Source: Spongospora subterranea f. sp. subterranea
Taxonomy: Eukaryota; Endomyxa: Phytomyxea; Phytomyxea; Plasmodiophorida
Length of the DNA: 64,000 nucleotides
NCBI GenBank assembly: GCA_049724395.1
Contig: JAUGWO010000209.1
Span: 62,001-126,000 of the forward strand
Reading direction: 5' to 3'
Under the pieces are notes generated by a model, which had not been told where the DNA came from, did not search any database, and saw only the letters and a program-made list of their open reading frames with translations. Shown piece by piece: positions 48,636 to 59,271 of the stretch (position 1 is its first letter; each line of letters starts with the position of its first letter). Position numbers and translations under genes: made by a program.

Positions 48636-50465
48636 ATGGCGGAGATCGTAGAAAAAACTGCTTCTGAATTGGGGTTATCCTACGCAACGGAGGAATTTTC
48701 AAATGTTATGGACACGCACGATCCTCTTAGGATTTATAGGTCTGAATTTGCATTTCCATCAGCGGCAACGGAGCAACCGTACATTTACTTATGTGGTATA
48801 TCTCTAAGAAAAGGAGCATGGAATACTATTTATCTGCTTGCTCAGGAAACTCACTTGGGCTTATGCCGTTTTCGGCAAAATCGAAAGTCAACCAATCTTT
48901 GGACAAATGGTTTGTTCACGAGCTAAGTGAGTATCACTAGATTAGAAAATAATTCCTGCAATAGGGCAACTTCAGGGGTTAATGGACATTTTGAGGGCCC
49001 AGATAAATGGGTAGATGCTGAAGGAATCGCTTGTCGGCTCATGACTGAAATTGTCGGTGCAAATGAAAGTGAAATCGCCATCATGAACGGGTAAGCAAAT
49101 CTCTCTTAATACCCTGGTGTCTGACAGCTGAACTGCTTCAGATTGTCAGTTAATTTGCATCTCATGTTGACCTCTTTTTTCCGCCCAACAAAGGACCGTT
49201 TCAAGATCCTAGTTGAAGATGGCTTATTTTGTTCTGATTCTCACGTCATACTATCACAACTACGATTGCACGGGCTATGTCCAGAAGAAGCCCTTCTGAA
49301 AGCCAAACCGGAATCCGGACGTGATTTTTTGGCAACCGAGGATATTATTCAACAAATTGAAGCTGCGGGCGATAGTCTCTGTCTGGTTTTCTTTAGCGGT
49401 GTCCAGTATTATACAGGCCAAGTAAGTTATATGATCTCCCAGACACATACTGAGCGTTAATCTAAATGTGATCCAGTTCTTCGATATGGCAGCGATCACC
49501 GCGGCAGGGCATAAAGTTGGCGCTCGCGTTGGTTTCGATCTGGCTCATGCCGTTGGCAATGTTGTAAGTGGCGGTGTATGTTTCTAATTTTGGTTGAGTG
49601 GTTGAACATGTATTTAGGAGCTTCACCTACACGATTGGAATGTGGACTTTGCTGTATGATGATATCAACCCCTACTGATTATGGATGACCAATGTGATCA
49701 TAGTGCTGGTGTTCGTATAAATACCTAAACGCAGGGCCAGGAGGCATTGCTGGAGCATTTGTCCATGAGATGCACGACTCGAGCTCTTTTCAGAGATTGG
49801 ACGGTTGGCAAGGTCAAGCACTGGAAGACGTGTTCTTGATGCGTCCTGTACATAATCCAGCAAAAGGAGCGGCTGCCTATCGAATATCGTAACACCGAAT
49901 TTGAAACATTCTGTCGATACTAATTTCCACCTGTGTTCAGAAACCCGTGCATTTTGTCGATATCATCTCTGATCGGCGCATTGGAAGTAAGTGTGGCTAA
50001 ACATCTCATTTTTTTTTGGGAGATTCACGTTTCTTGGATTCAGATTTTTCAAAAGGCTACAATGTCTCGAATAACGGCGAAGCAGGTATAAATGCCTTCA
50101 ATTTAGCCTAATTGGTGCTAATGACTGCCCAGATCTTGTTGACAGGATATCTGGAGCTGCTTCTGAAACAGACTCTGTTACCTGAAGATATGTTGCAGAT
50201 AACGCCGGCTAATCCACGCGACCGTGGATCGCAACTGTCCATCAAGTTTACTAAACCTGTATGACTGATGATGTTTCGGAAACGGAAAGAACAGTGACAA
50301 GTTTTTCAGATACGAGATGTTCAAGGCTATCTGCAAAAGAACGGCGTCATTTGTGATGTTCGCAAACCAGGAGTTCTCCGAATAACCCCGGCTCCTCTCT
50401 ATAACTCGTTCAACGACGTATATAAGTTCGTCATGCTACTAAGAGATGCCGTCGACAGTGTCTGA
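48636..50465 (+). CDS. KYNU: Kynureninase
   Basis: PLP enzyme of tryptophan catabolism that cleaves kynurenine/3-hydroxykynurenine to anthranilate/3-hydroxyanthranilate plus alanine, leading to NAD. It starts at ATG 48636 ([20 protein letters not shown]). Exon 1 ends YLCG and splices to [20 protein letters not shown], restoring the family motif. Further exons: [93 protein letters not shown], the PLP-lysine exon [20 protein letters not shown], and near the end [20 protein letters not shown] then [10 protein letters not shown]. About ten short introns split it. All catalytic landmarks I can check are present, so it should be active. Confidence 0.95.
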
Positions 50466-50795
50466 AAGATAGTTTCGCCTTGGCTCATCCAGATCCTCGG
50501 AAATATGCCAGCAACAATAATAAAACACGCATTGCCAAGTCAGATTACTCAAATTGTTTTCATATTGTTGTGTCGCCCATCTGGCTCAGTTAGCAGCATC
50601 GACGCTAAGTCCGGAACAGGGGGCCGGCCGACCCGGTTCGGACTCGGTTGCTTTGGGTGGGGTACAGTTGCAGCCGATTACGGGCAAGTGATCATCAACC
50701 GACGGGGAGATCGTCGACCTGGAGTGGAGTTACGGTAACAGTTGACGACGCCCCATCACTGACACATTGCCATCCCTTTCTCGCCCCAATCCGAC

Positions 50796-51400
50796 ATGTC
50801 ATTCATCCATCCGGATCGCCAATCCCGACATGCCAACCCGTCATCGCGGAATCCAGCGCGGCATGCATCACCCCCACGACGTCAAAATGCCCAGCCAAAT
50901 CGACGACAGGACGATCGGCCGAATCGTCGCCAGAGTGATCCTCCCTCGCGTCCAATCGATGTCAAACCGCGTGCGACGCCTCCTGCTATCGTTGATAGGG
51001 AGAAGGTTCATATGTGTTTATTAATCTGTCTGGCCGCTTATTGTTTCGCCAGGTTTGTCCCTTATTGCTGAGGGTTTTCATAAAAGAAAATGGTGCTTTC
51101 ACAGCAGACGATTTTACATTCGACATAAGTCAGTTGACGCCAGGAGAAATGCAGATATACACTTGGCGGGACGCCACACTCCTCGAACTCGTGGAAGCAA
51201 TTCGGAGTGCGACACCATCGGCGCGGCGTAATTCAGCGAAAATTGAGGTGTCACTTGCCTTTCCTAGTAGCCGCGATGGAATGACCGTTCGCCGTATTGG
51301 GTCATTGCACACCGGACGGGCTGGCTCTGAAGATCACCTCTCCCTCGCAGAGTCTCGCTTCGAAACCGGTGATTTTCTGGCAGTCTCTATCTTCACGTAA
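50796..51400 (+). CDS. SAP18: SAP18, histone deacetylase complex/exon-junction-associated protein
   Basis: Ubiquitin-like-fold subunit of the Sin3-HDAC complex and of the ASAP/PSAP splicing complexes. Two exons: 50796-51005 and 51053-51400, phase 0, across a 47-bp intron. The conserved core starts at IVDREK|VCPLLLRVFIKEN and continues QIYTWRDATLLELVEAIRS, SLAFPSSRDGMTVRRIGSLH, TGRAGSEDHLSLAESRF and GDFLAVSIF, matching human SAP18 across its whole fold. Ahead of it is a 60-residue Arg/Pro/Asn-rich extension (RRQNAQPNRRQDDRPNRRQ), longer than in animals. The upstream frame at 50505-50738 is not part of it. Identification is secure; the start ATG is the least certain point. Confidence 0.92.
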
Positions 51401-52177
51401 CTTCCTTCCTTATCATAATAATTGTCACCATAATGACTATAATACATTTGAGTTTAACCCAGCGATTTTGTGAGGTCTTTTTCCGTCCAAAGGATTGCAT
51501 GATTTGCGCTCATGCCGAAGCCTCAAACTTTTTGTAATTTAATTGCTGTAATGTACTTTTTCAAGTGGCTATTCCGCCAAATCGAAATTATAGGTCCACT
51601 TTAGTCGATTTTTCGACAAACTCTTTTGGATTTTGATTACTACTTACTACATCACGTGATTCATCCATTTGAAAACGAATGTACGGAGCCTTATGAACAA
51701 CAACCATCGCAGAACGCTACAACTTAGACAAGTTGGAGTATGGATGCGCGAACAACCTAGGCAAGTTGGAGGATGGATGCGATTCGCGAGAAGAATTTGA
51801 AGTCGTTCACCAATAATGACTTGTCATCGGCACGAATCAATATTTACTGGGCACGAATCAAAATTTACAATATATTCCATTTAAGTCTATATGTATGGAA
51901 GCACTGTACGAATAGGAAAAGATCACGCGGGCAGAGAATACACAATTACTAGCAAGTGTAAATCAATTGACATCCATAAATATCAAACACAGAGGACATT
52001 TAGTTTCTATTTCAGTACAGATGATTAGGATTTGGGTTGGACAATAGGCAAACAATGAGCACTCGCTTATAAATGTTGAGACCGTTGGAATGTTCCCAGC
52101 TGCGACTCTACATGCACCCGTTGCCCTTTGATGTTATTCGAACAGCGCATAGGTTATATATATGAATCGATCAACAT
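51401..52177. other. AT-rich intergenic region
   Basis: About 780 bp between convergent genes. It has a near-duplicate around 51720-51780 (ACAAGTTGGAGTATGGATGCG / GCAAGTTGGAGGATGGATGCG) and another around 51828-51870 (GGCACGAATCAATATTTAC / GGCACGAATCAAAATTTAC). No gene is visible. Confidence 0.5.
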
Positions 52178-52791
52178 TTAAACGAATAGGATGACACCGA
52201 CCAGGAATACAGGAACATACACTCCTTTCTCGAACGATGTGATATTACAGGACGACGAGTAGAATCCACGTCCAATGGGCTTGGCAAGCCAAGCATGATC
52301 GTCAGTGGCGATATCGGCGACAATCGCGTTGCCAACCCTTTTGGCAGTGAAACTTAAAGGCTCAGGAATCACCACCGCAAACAACCAATCGAAGGAACTG
52401 GCGGAATCAACCCACCGACAAGGTACACGCCAAAATTATGGAACCCAATAATCCCAATTAGAATATGTATTGCTTGATAATTCGCTTTGTCTGATTCCAA
52501 GGCCGCTCAACCTTTCAGATGAACGCGACAGACACAGTTTTTGACACAGTTTTCTGGATTGGAACACTTAAACACGTTGATCTCGATACCATACTCCGTC
52601 ATCGTCAAATTAGCAAAGACTACAACATGAGGCGGACGAAGTGTACGATAACCACATTTGAATGAACTAACATATCTGCTATGTTCTTCTAGCAAATACA
52701 CGATTCGAAGCCTGTCTTGCATGGTCTTACAGCGAGTTTGATCATCATCCCTTATTGATGATGCGCATTCATTTATTACGATAATGGACAC
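52178..52791 (-). CDS. Cys-rich protein with C-terminal membrane segment, unrecognised
   Basis: Two frames that may be exons of one gene. 52791-52507 has eight cysteines (including CSNPENC and VKNCVC) and the phrase PPHVVVFANLTM. 52384-52178 (FAVVIPEPLSFTAKRVGNAI ... SSSCNITSFEKG) ends in a hydrophobic stretch, VYVPVFLVGVILFV, directly before the stop. Cysteine-rich plus terminal membrane helix suggests a surface-anchored protein. It lies 40 bp behind the stop of the transporter gene on the same strand, so it could be a separate short gene or part of that transcript. No start or signal peptide is identified. No family is recognised. Confidence 0.35.
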
Positions 52792-52831
52792 TCCAGTGCT
52801 TGCCGAGACAAGCTGTGGGAACTCTGATTTT

Positions 52832-54568
52832 TCAAAAAATTAAGGGAGATAACTTTTCCTCTATTGACAGGCTTGATTCCCTTGAATGAACTGTCAAATC
52901 CTCATAATCGGACTCTAGAGTGCGCTGATAGGGTAATAGATCACAACCGTCGGAAGGGAGGTTTTGGTTGGCCGTTTCCCTTGGCAGCGTAAGGGCTGCA
53001 ATAGCAGCAAAGAAGCCAAACATTGAAAATACACCTGTAGCAAGAGTGATCGATCCGTCTTCTGAAACGAAACTTGTAAAAACCCCAGCAATTCTTGCAA
53101 AGCAGGATGCTAATCCGAATCCGCTGCTACGAAGTGAAGTGGGATAACTCTCAGCCGTTGTCACATACAGCGAGATAAATGCAGCAGAAACGCTGCCACG
53201 AACAATAAACGTGCAAATCACACTTACTGCTTCGGAGAATCCCCAGCTGAGTAGCCCACAAAACACCGACGTGATCATGTAAAGGACTCCAAGTGTTCGC
53301 TTTCGCCCAAACCTGTCAATGAAAAACAATGGAACAAGAAATCCTGGAAATTCGGCAACGCTTGAAATCAGTATGTCTCTATACTTGTTCTTGGTGGAAA
53401 AAAACCGCGGCGATGCAAGAATGATCCCATAATAGACTAAGCTGGAACTAAACCACAAAAGCCACAATCTCATTGTGGTTGCAGAGAAGTGAACAACCAG
53501 GGATTTGACGTTTTCTCGTACACTGTCGGCGACTTTTGCGCCGTTGTCAGAAATTTCCCAGTTTTCCAAGTGTAGAGTTCCGTTGTTGGTTCGGGATACT
53601 GAATTCAGAAGAGAATGTGCTTCTTTCAGTCGATATTTCATGATCAGAAATCTGGGAGATTCAGGAGAATCGAATGCCATAAACGCTATGATAAACACTG
53701 GCAGCGACGATAAAATGAGCAGGATCCTCCAGCCATAGCGCGGCAGAACATACCAAGCTATAAGAACTTGAAATATGGCGCCGCCACTGCAAAGGCTTCA
53801 TCAAGTGATCTTCATTTATCAATGCCTGTATTACCTCCAGAATAACTGATTTACTAGTAGAATCTTCCCCCTATTTCTTGCAGGAAGAAACTCTAAACCG
53901 CCTGATATGAGAATAACTCTTCGAGCGACTAACAATGCATCTTACCTGTAAATAAGGTAAACGCGACATGCCCACCTCCCCAGTCCTACTCCTACGAAGA
54001 ACCTCAAAATACAAAGCCAATATGCTGTTGGAGAAAACGCACTTAATAGGCCTAAAATGTTTTCTTTTAGTCTATGCAAATCCAGGGAAACAAACCCAGT
54101 ACCAAATACAGCGATTAGAATCGTACTGGAGAAAAACCCTACCCACCGGCCAAGCGAGTCGCTGACTACTCCGCTTGCAAGATTACCCAACAAAACACCC
54201 ACAAACATTGCAGCACCAATAAAACCTTTTTCATTGTCAGATACCGCAAATCTGAAGTGCAGAATGATGAAGCAATCTACAGTACCATTATCGATTTCCA
54301 TGTCTTGTCGAATTTCATCCACCAAAAACGACAGAAGTAATGCCTCCATTGCATCTCCAGCTGAGGCAAGACCGGTCAAAACCATTAACCGTCGCTAAGG
54401 GATGGAAATTGGAAACTTCGACACAAAGCTCACTGCGCTAACCTGATATTTTCCGAAGGTCGCCTTTTCCAGGGCTTCGCTCAGCGAGACGGAAATTTTC
54501 GCTCGCTGCGAGGAGAGAACGGGGACATTGACAGGATGATTGAACGAGGGACTTCCCACAGAGCCCAT
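52832..54568 (-). CDS. SV2/SVOP-type major facilitator superfamily transporter
   Basis: Twelve-helix MFS transporter of the SV2/SVOP/OCT-like branch; the substrate is unknown, probably an organic ion or metabolite. It starts at ATG 54568 (MGSVGSPSFNHPVNVPVLSS). A first exon ends SLSEALEKATFGKYQ, the typical N-terminal amphipathic lead, and joins LMVLTGLASAGDAMEALLLS after an intron. Then come GAAMFVGVLLGNLASGVVSD, SLGR (MFS loop 2-3 signature), FVGVGLG, FLPARNRGKILLVNQLFW, GGAIFQVLIAWYVLPRYGWR and PESPRFLI. The last exon (53698-52832) has helices 7-12 with IDRFGRKR (second signature) and TTAESYPTSLRSSGFGLASC. The cytosolic tail is acidic/Ser-rich. Confidence 0.85.
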
Positions 54569-54768
54569 TGGTCCACGCCACAACAACCAAAGAGCGATAA
54601 TGAGGTAAAATATCGACTACAGTATACACAGCAATATCGGTACAGCTACAGAGTCGACACGTAACCTCGACAAACGTTACAGCGACCTATAGCCATTTAC
54701 TTAAGGGGGAACAATATCCGTCAACGTTTCACCCCTATTTTCTTTTCTTCCAGCCATTTTTCCCATGC

Positions 54769-54920
54769 AAGTGGGCGGGTTGCGCCACAGTGTCATGTGG
54801 ACGGGTTGCGTCACAGTGTCATGTGGACGGGTTGCGCCACAGTGTCATGTGGACGGGTTGCGCTACAGCGTCATGTGGACGGGTTGCGCCACAGTGACAT
54901 TTGAACGGGTTGCGCCACAG
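54769..54920. repeat. 26-bp minisatellite, about 5.5 units
   Basis: Unit TGTCATGTGGACGGGTTGCG plus CCACAG; copies start at 54791, 54817, 54843, 54869 and 54895, with a partial before. Substitutions accumulate to the right. Because 26 is not a multiple of three, the open frame across it is not a meaningful repeat protein. Confidence 0.93.
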
Positions 54921-55135
54921 GGAATGATCTCTCCCTCCCTGATACAGGGTGCGGCTGTGCGTACAGTGAAGTGTATGATGGGAACACGCGAATACCCCCC
55001 AGTGCACCGTACCGTACCACGTTACCGGAATATCTACCGTTGTCCAATGACTGACGACATCAGTCACCAATGTCCAACCACCTATGATCATCTGCTCTAT
55101 CGCCATTCGCATGCAATTACCCGATACAGGGGTCA

Positions 55136-56252
55136 GATGCAGCCAAACACCGATCAGGATACCGATCAGCAGAGTCTCGATCACAAATGGGTGGTGCATT
55201 CAACGCAGGAGGTTTTTCATGACTACCCTTCCTACGTAGAGAGATTGCGGACACTCCGCCAGCAATCTAATGATGTTGAAATTACCGCTCAAGGAACGCT
55301 CGCTCCCGCATGCACTCTGCCTCAACGAAAGCACGAACCTGTATGAGACATTGATAGGCCTTTTTGTTCATTCCTGACACGTTGTCGAATCTTAGGAATC
55401 CAGTGACCACGTTATCGAGACGACAGTGACTCCAGAAGATGCTCTACGAGTTTTTTCTGGGTATGAAATCGGGTTTGAGGGAAACAATCCTTTCAGGAAG
55501 ATTCAAGAGCTGAAAAAAGAAGTGGATTTGGTGATGCGATACGTTCAAGAAACTGATCAGACGTTAATGCCAGATATTCAACAACTTCGAATTGACCTTT
55601 CAGTCTGCACCAATATCTCTGGTTAGAACTTGAAATTAATCAAGTTTGCTATATGTTTTAACGCAATGCCAATGCAGATTGCAATCGGAACTTGGTCAAC
55701 AACGAACGTCGATTCAATGCTGTCGACGATGACGCCAAGTTTTCCAGTGATGTACATGAACGCCTTTCTCGCATTGAGGAAAATCTCGCTGGTATTGACG
55801 GTGTTGAAGATAACTTCGAAAGCATTATCGACAGTCTGGAAAGCAGGTTGTCATTGCTGACAGAAGACAGGCTAGACCATATTTCGCAGCGCTGCCAACG
55901 GGCGTTGAATCAAATGGACGCTGTGTCCAGAAGAATATCGGACGAGGGCAACCGGACTGATGATCGTGCACAGGAGTTGGCGTTAACGCTCGATCGATTG
56001 GAAGACATGTCGTCGTCGCTACCCCACGTCATTGATCGATTGCTAACCCTCAAGACAATGCACGAGCGCGGCGCTGACCTGAGGCGAGAAGTGACGCAGA
56101 TGGAACACATCGGTAGCGCCATCGACGTTCGATTGCGAGAGAGCGAGATAGCGCTGGACATAATCCGGAAAAATCTACAAGATAATTTACAGATCATGAC
56201 GGACAACTGCTCGTTCCTCACTTCTCGCATTGAAAAGCTCGAATCTTCCTGA
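55136..56252 (+). CDS. DCTN2: Dynactin subunit 2 (dynamitin)
   Basis: p50 subunit of the dynactin shoulder, needed for cytoplasmic dynein cargo transport. Three exons: 55136-55340, 55396-55621 and 55678-56252, introns 55-56 bp; about 334 residues. The start is taken at ATG 55136 (MQPNTDQDTDQQ). It is mostly coiled coil: YPSYVERLRTLRQQ, then NPFRKIQELKKEVDLVMRYV, then a long C-terminal part with LSRIEENLAGIDGVEDN and the diagnostic block MSSSLPHVIDRLLTLKTMHE. The end, EIALDIIRKNLQDNLQIMTD plus SFLTSRIEKLESS, aligns with human STLPELVQRLVTIKQLHE...NFASIDERMKKLGK. A TA microsatellite follows the stop at 56279-56296. Confidence 0.85.
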
Positions 56253-56387
56253 ATGGCGTCCCGCACCATCTCCAAGCTATATATATATATATATCTATTT
56301 GTGTCTGTGTATCTCCACGACCGAAATCATGTGTGATGTGGACTGGCTTCCCCAGACTCTTAGAACACAAACTTTTTAGATGATGTA

Positions 56388-57335
56388 TTACATACTGCCC
56401 ATGTTCGGCGTGCACCGAATCCTAACCGACAACGTCTTGATGATATTGAAACAAGGATCCCCGAACATCTGATTGTTGGCCGCGAGAGTGCACGATTTCT
56501 TATTGAGGCACGCCTGCGACACAACTTGCAGCGATTTCGCGCTGTTGCAATTGTATTTCGGGTCGACCTTGTACGTATCCTTGCCCACCTCCGTCTGTTT
56601 TCCATACCCGGCCCATTCAACCTGCGTGAATATCCCGTTTTTGCACGAGATCTCTCGTTGATGGTATTCGTCGACGACGAAACCCATCGAGAACCCGCCA
56701 GCTTTGGTCGGCGGCGTCGACGACTGATTCAGTCGCGGTCTACTGTTCCCACATTGCAATCGAACGGAAAGCGTCTTGTACACGTTCTTGCACGGATCGC
56801 CAAACAGCTTGTTGGTCGCCTCCAGCTCGCACGACGACTTGCCGACGCACGCTCTGGACACCACGTCGACCGCCTTCGCGCTGGAACAGTTGAACGCCGG
56901 ATCCGTTTGCGGTGCCGCTCCGGTTTGGATCTGACGGCCATAGAGCGCGATGGCGACACTTTCGAATGTTCCACTGGGGCAAGTTACCACCCGTTTATCG
57001 TTTTCGAACACTATGGCGTCAACCATGGCTTGCTTGGGTTGTTTCTTTGAAGGATATTTGGATGTTGAATTTAGTGTTGGAGACGGAGGCGATGGTGTCT
57101 TTGTTTTTGGAGACGGAGGCGATGGTGTCTTTGTTTTTGGAGATGGCGAAATGGGTGGATTTGTTGGTGAATATGTTGCTGGTGACGGGGAGGAAGGTGG
57201 GCGGCGGGCCGAGGCGGGGGCCGGTTGAGTGCCGGGCACATGACCGCCCGATTGAGGGCATTGTTGGTCCCGAGCCCGAGCCACGCCCACGAGCAGCAGG
57301 CAGCATATAATGGCGGCGGAACGCGGCTGGAACAT
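56388..57335 (-). CDS. Secreted protein with two SUEL/rhamnose-binding-lectin domains
   Basis: Extracellular sugar-binding protein. It starts at ATG 57335 and gives a clear signal peptide (MFQPRSAAIICCLLLVGVAR). A Pro/Ser/Thr-rich stalk follows, with a repeated SPKTKTPSPP unit (24-bp DNA repeat), probably O-glycosylated. Two SUEL lectin domains follow: ERxV-type start DKRVVTCPSGTFESVAIALY with YGRQ, then FNCSSAKAVDVVSRACVGKS, CELEATNKLFGDPC and TLSVRLQC; and QREISCKNGIFTQVEWAGYG, YNCNSAKSLQVVSQACLNKK, NNQMFGDPC, TLSVRIRC. The disulfide cysteine pattern of the family is complete in both. The frame continues upstream to 57443 but the ATG at 57335 is preferred because of the signal peptide. No intron, no membrane anchor. 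Confidence 0.9.
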   Translation of the reverse strand: MFQPRSAAIICCLLLVGVARARDQQCPQSGGHVPGTQPAPASARRPPSSPSPATYSPTNPPISPSPKTKTPSPPSPKTKTPSPPSPTLNSTSKYPSKKQPKQAMVDAIVFENDKRVVTCPSGTFESVAIALYGRQIQTGAAPQTDPAFNCSSAKAVDVVSRACVGKSSCELEATNKLFGDPCKNVYKTLSVRLQCGNSRPRLNQSSTPPTKAGGFSMGFVVDEYHQREISCKNGIFTQVEWAGYGKQTEVGKDTYKVDPKYNCNSAKSLQVVSQACLNKKSCTLAANNQMFGDPCFNIIKTLSVRIRCTPNMGSM

Positions 57336-57570
57336 GGCGGATTTTGGATGATGATGACCACACACACACACGAAGATCGGGAAAACAATCCTCAACGTGC
57401 TCGAGAATTGGGGGAATTTGATGTGAGGCTTTCGCCGGATCATCTTTTGGAAAGTAAAGGCGATCGTGGTGACTCATCGGATCCGTCTTCCGGGACATAA
57501 ATCAAGATCTCCGTTTTAGGGTTTTCCCCGATCGCTGACCCTGATACGGTTTATTGATTGATGTGTGTGC

Positions 57571-59271
57571 TCAGGCGAAGACCTCGTCGCCGGCATTGGC
57601 TGTGGCCAATCGATCGGCGACCTCGCTCTCATGCGCCTGGACAACGCTAAGGTGCTCGCTCAGTCTCCATATCGTGACGATTCCCGACACGTCGCCGGTC
57701 GCCAGGAAATGCCCATCCTCGCGGCTGTAGGCAACGGAGGTCAGCGACGACGCGCTCGTGCCGTTCGACACCGATAACGTCGGCGAATGATGACTGGCCT
57801 GGATATCGATAATGTGCATGATGCCATGGTTATCGCCAACGGCGATGACGAGTTGCCTGGACGACGACCATCGCGCGTCGACGATCGGCGACCCTGTTGG
57901 CTCGAACGAGATGATGGGACGCTGGCGCATCACGTGGAATATTCGAATATACCCATCGGAGGATGATGTGAGGAACAGATGGCGATGAAATGGGGAGAAT
58001 TGTATGGAAGAGACAGGGCCGATATGCGGATGATAAGCGAAATTAGAGGCGATCGGGTATAATTGAGCGGGCGATGGACGCGATGAGAATATATCCCCGA
58101 TATCGATCCGCTTGATTCCGCGCATCGTCGCGTCCCGTTCGACATGGCGACGCGCCTCGAACGACGACGAGACCATGGCCAGGGCCGAGGCGGCCCATGT
58201 GAACCCGGTCTCGGTGATATCGGGCAGACGACGATACCGACCATGGGCGGGGAATTGGCAGCGAATGAGGCCACCGCCTTCGGTACCGGCCACCGCCAGA
58301 CCGTCGAGGAACGGGGAGAACCCAAAACAGGATCCGCCCAGGATGGCGTTCTTATTAGGGAGAAGGCCATGACCGTGATAATGGGTATTTGGAGCCAGGC
58401 GAACGCCAGATATCGGATGGCGTAAACACGTCTCCAGGGACCATAGCAGTAGGCGGCCGTCGCCGCTGATACTGGCGAGATTGTGGTCGCGACCGGCGTG
58501 GTCGTGGACCCATTCGAGATGAGAAACGGGCTCGCGATGGGTCAGGTTATCGACCGGCGATCGCATCAGGATCGGATCGGCGCCGTCCTCGCTGGCCATA
58601 TCGCACACCATGATCTGCCCTGTGAATAATCCCACCGCCAACAGCCCCGGGCGGGTCGGGTGGAACGCCAGGCACGTCGAGCAGCAATCCAGGTCCACGG
58701 CGCGGCTTGGGCGATCCGGGTCGAATGCGCGTTTCGCCAGATTCCATGCCGATATCGATGCGAGATGGCGACACCATCCTTGATGATCCAGAGCCCCATA
58801 TCCGGCGGCGATCACATGGCCACGACAGTTCCAGGAGATGGCCGAAATCGGCAGGTCGGTGCCAGGTCGGTCAACGCGCCGCAACGAATGGAGCACGGAC
58901 GCCTTGTCCTGGCCCTCATCACGACCTAGCGACGCTAACCCATCGTATATTCGAGCAGAGTTTCGCGACTGGTCCAGTTCCTGCTCCATCAACAACGCCG
59001 ATCGAATCAGGTTCTGGGGAATGTCCAAGTCGCCTGTTCCACTATATCGTTCCAGAACCGGGTTCTGAGCGATATCGCCGGTCTGCGCCTCGTGATCTAA
59101 TCGCTGGGTGGATTGCTGATTCTGATCCCGTTTGTCGATTGGGATTGTCTGATTGACCGCATCGATCTGGCGGGTCCGATACAGATCTCGCCAATCCGAC
59201 CTGATCGATACGGGATCGGGTGGTGAATAGGACCCAAAATTATGTTGGCCATGTTGTCCCTCTGGCGCCAT
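57571..59271 (-). CDS. DYNC2I2: Dynein-2 intermediate chain 2 (WDR34/DYNC2I2/FAP133-like)
   Basis: WD40 intermediate chain of cytoplasmic dynein-2, the retrograde motor of intraflagellar transport. The single exon encodes 566 residues, unusual beside intron-rich neighbours. The N-terminal 150 residues are polar with a helical, LC-binding-like part. A seven-blade WD propeller follows: ISWNCRGHVIAAGYGALDHQ, CLAFHPTRPGLLAVGLFTGQ, VSHLEWVHDHAGRDHNLASI, DGRLLLWS, AVAGTEGGGLIRCQF, IGPVSSIQFSPFHRHLFLTS, DGYIRIFH, IVDARWSSSRQLVIAVGD and FLATGDVSGIVTIWRLSEHL. The FHP-T-P, GTEGG and SPFHR-LFL-S phrases are WDR34 hallmarks. With DNAAF1 it shows a full ciliary programme. Confidence 0.88.
   Translation of the reverse strand: MAPEGQHGQHNFGSYSPPDPVSIRSDWRDLYRTRQIDAVNQTIPIDKRDQNQQSTQRLDHEAQTGDIAQNPVLERYSGTGDLDIPQNLIRSALLMEQELDQSRNSARIYDGLASLGRDEGQDKASVLHSLRRVDRPGTDLPISAISWNCRGHVIAAGYGALDHQGWCRHLASISAWNLAKRAFDPDRPSRAVDLDCCSTCLAFHPTRPGLLAVGLFTGQIMVCDMASEDGADPILMRSPVDNLTHREPVSHLEWVHDHAGRDHNLASISGDGRLLLWSLETCLRHPISGVRLAPNTHYHGHGLLPNKNAILGGSCFGFSPFLDGLAVAGTEGGGLIRCQFPAHGRYRRLPDITETGFTWAASALAMVSSSFEARRHVERDATMRGIKRIDIGDIFSSRPSPAQLYPIASNFAYHPHIGPVSSIQFSPFHRHLFLTSSSDGYIRIFHVMRQRPIISFEPTGSPIVDARWSSSRQLVIAVGDNHGIMHIIDIQASHHSPTLSVSNGTSASSLTSVAYSREDGHFLATGDVSGIVTIWRLSEHLSVVQAHESEVADRLATANAGDEVFA

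Noticed and set aside
52507-52791. PPHVVVFANL in the Cys-rich frame resembles the last helicase motif of Rep proteins of circular single-stranded DNA viruses.
   Set aside because: Only one short phrase fits. No Walker A, no rolling-circle endonuclease motifs and no other viral feature is nearby, while the cysteine pattern and terminal membrane helix point elsewhere.
54765-55346. Long plus-strand frame covering the 26-bp minisatellite and the dynamitin start.
   Set aside because: The repeat period is not a multiple of three, so the apparent repeat peptide changes frame; the real start is the ATG at 55136.
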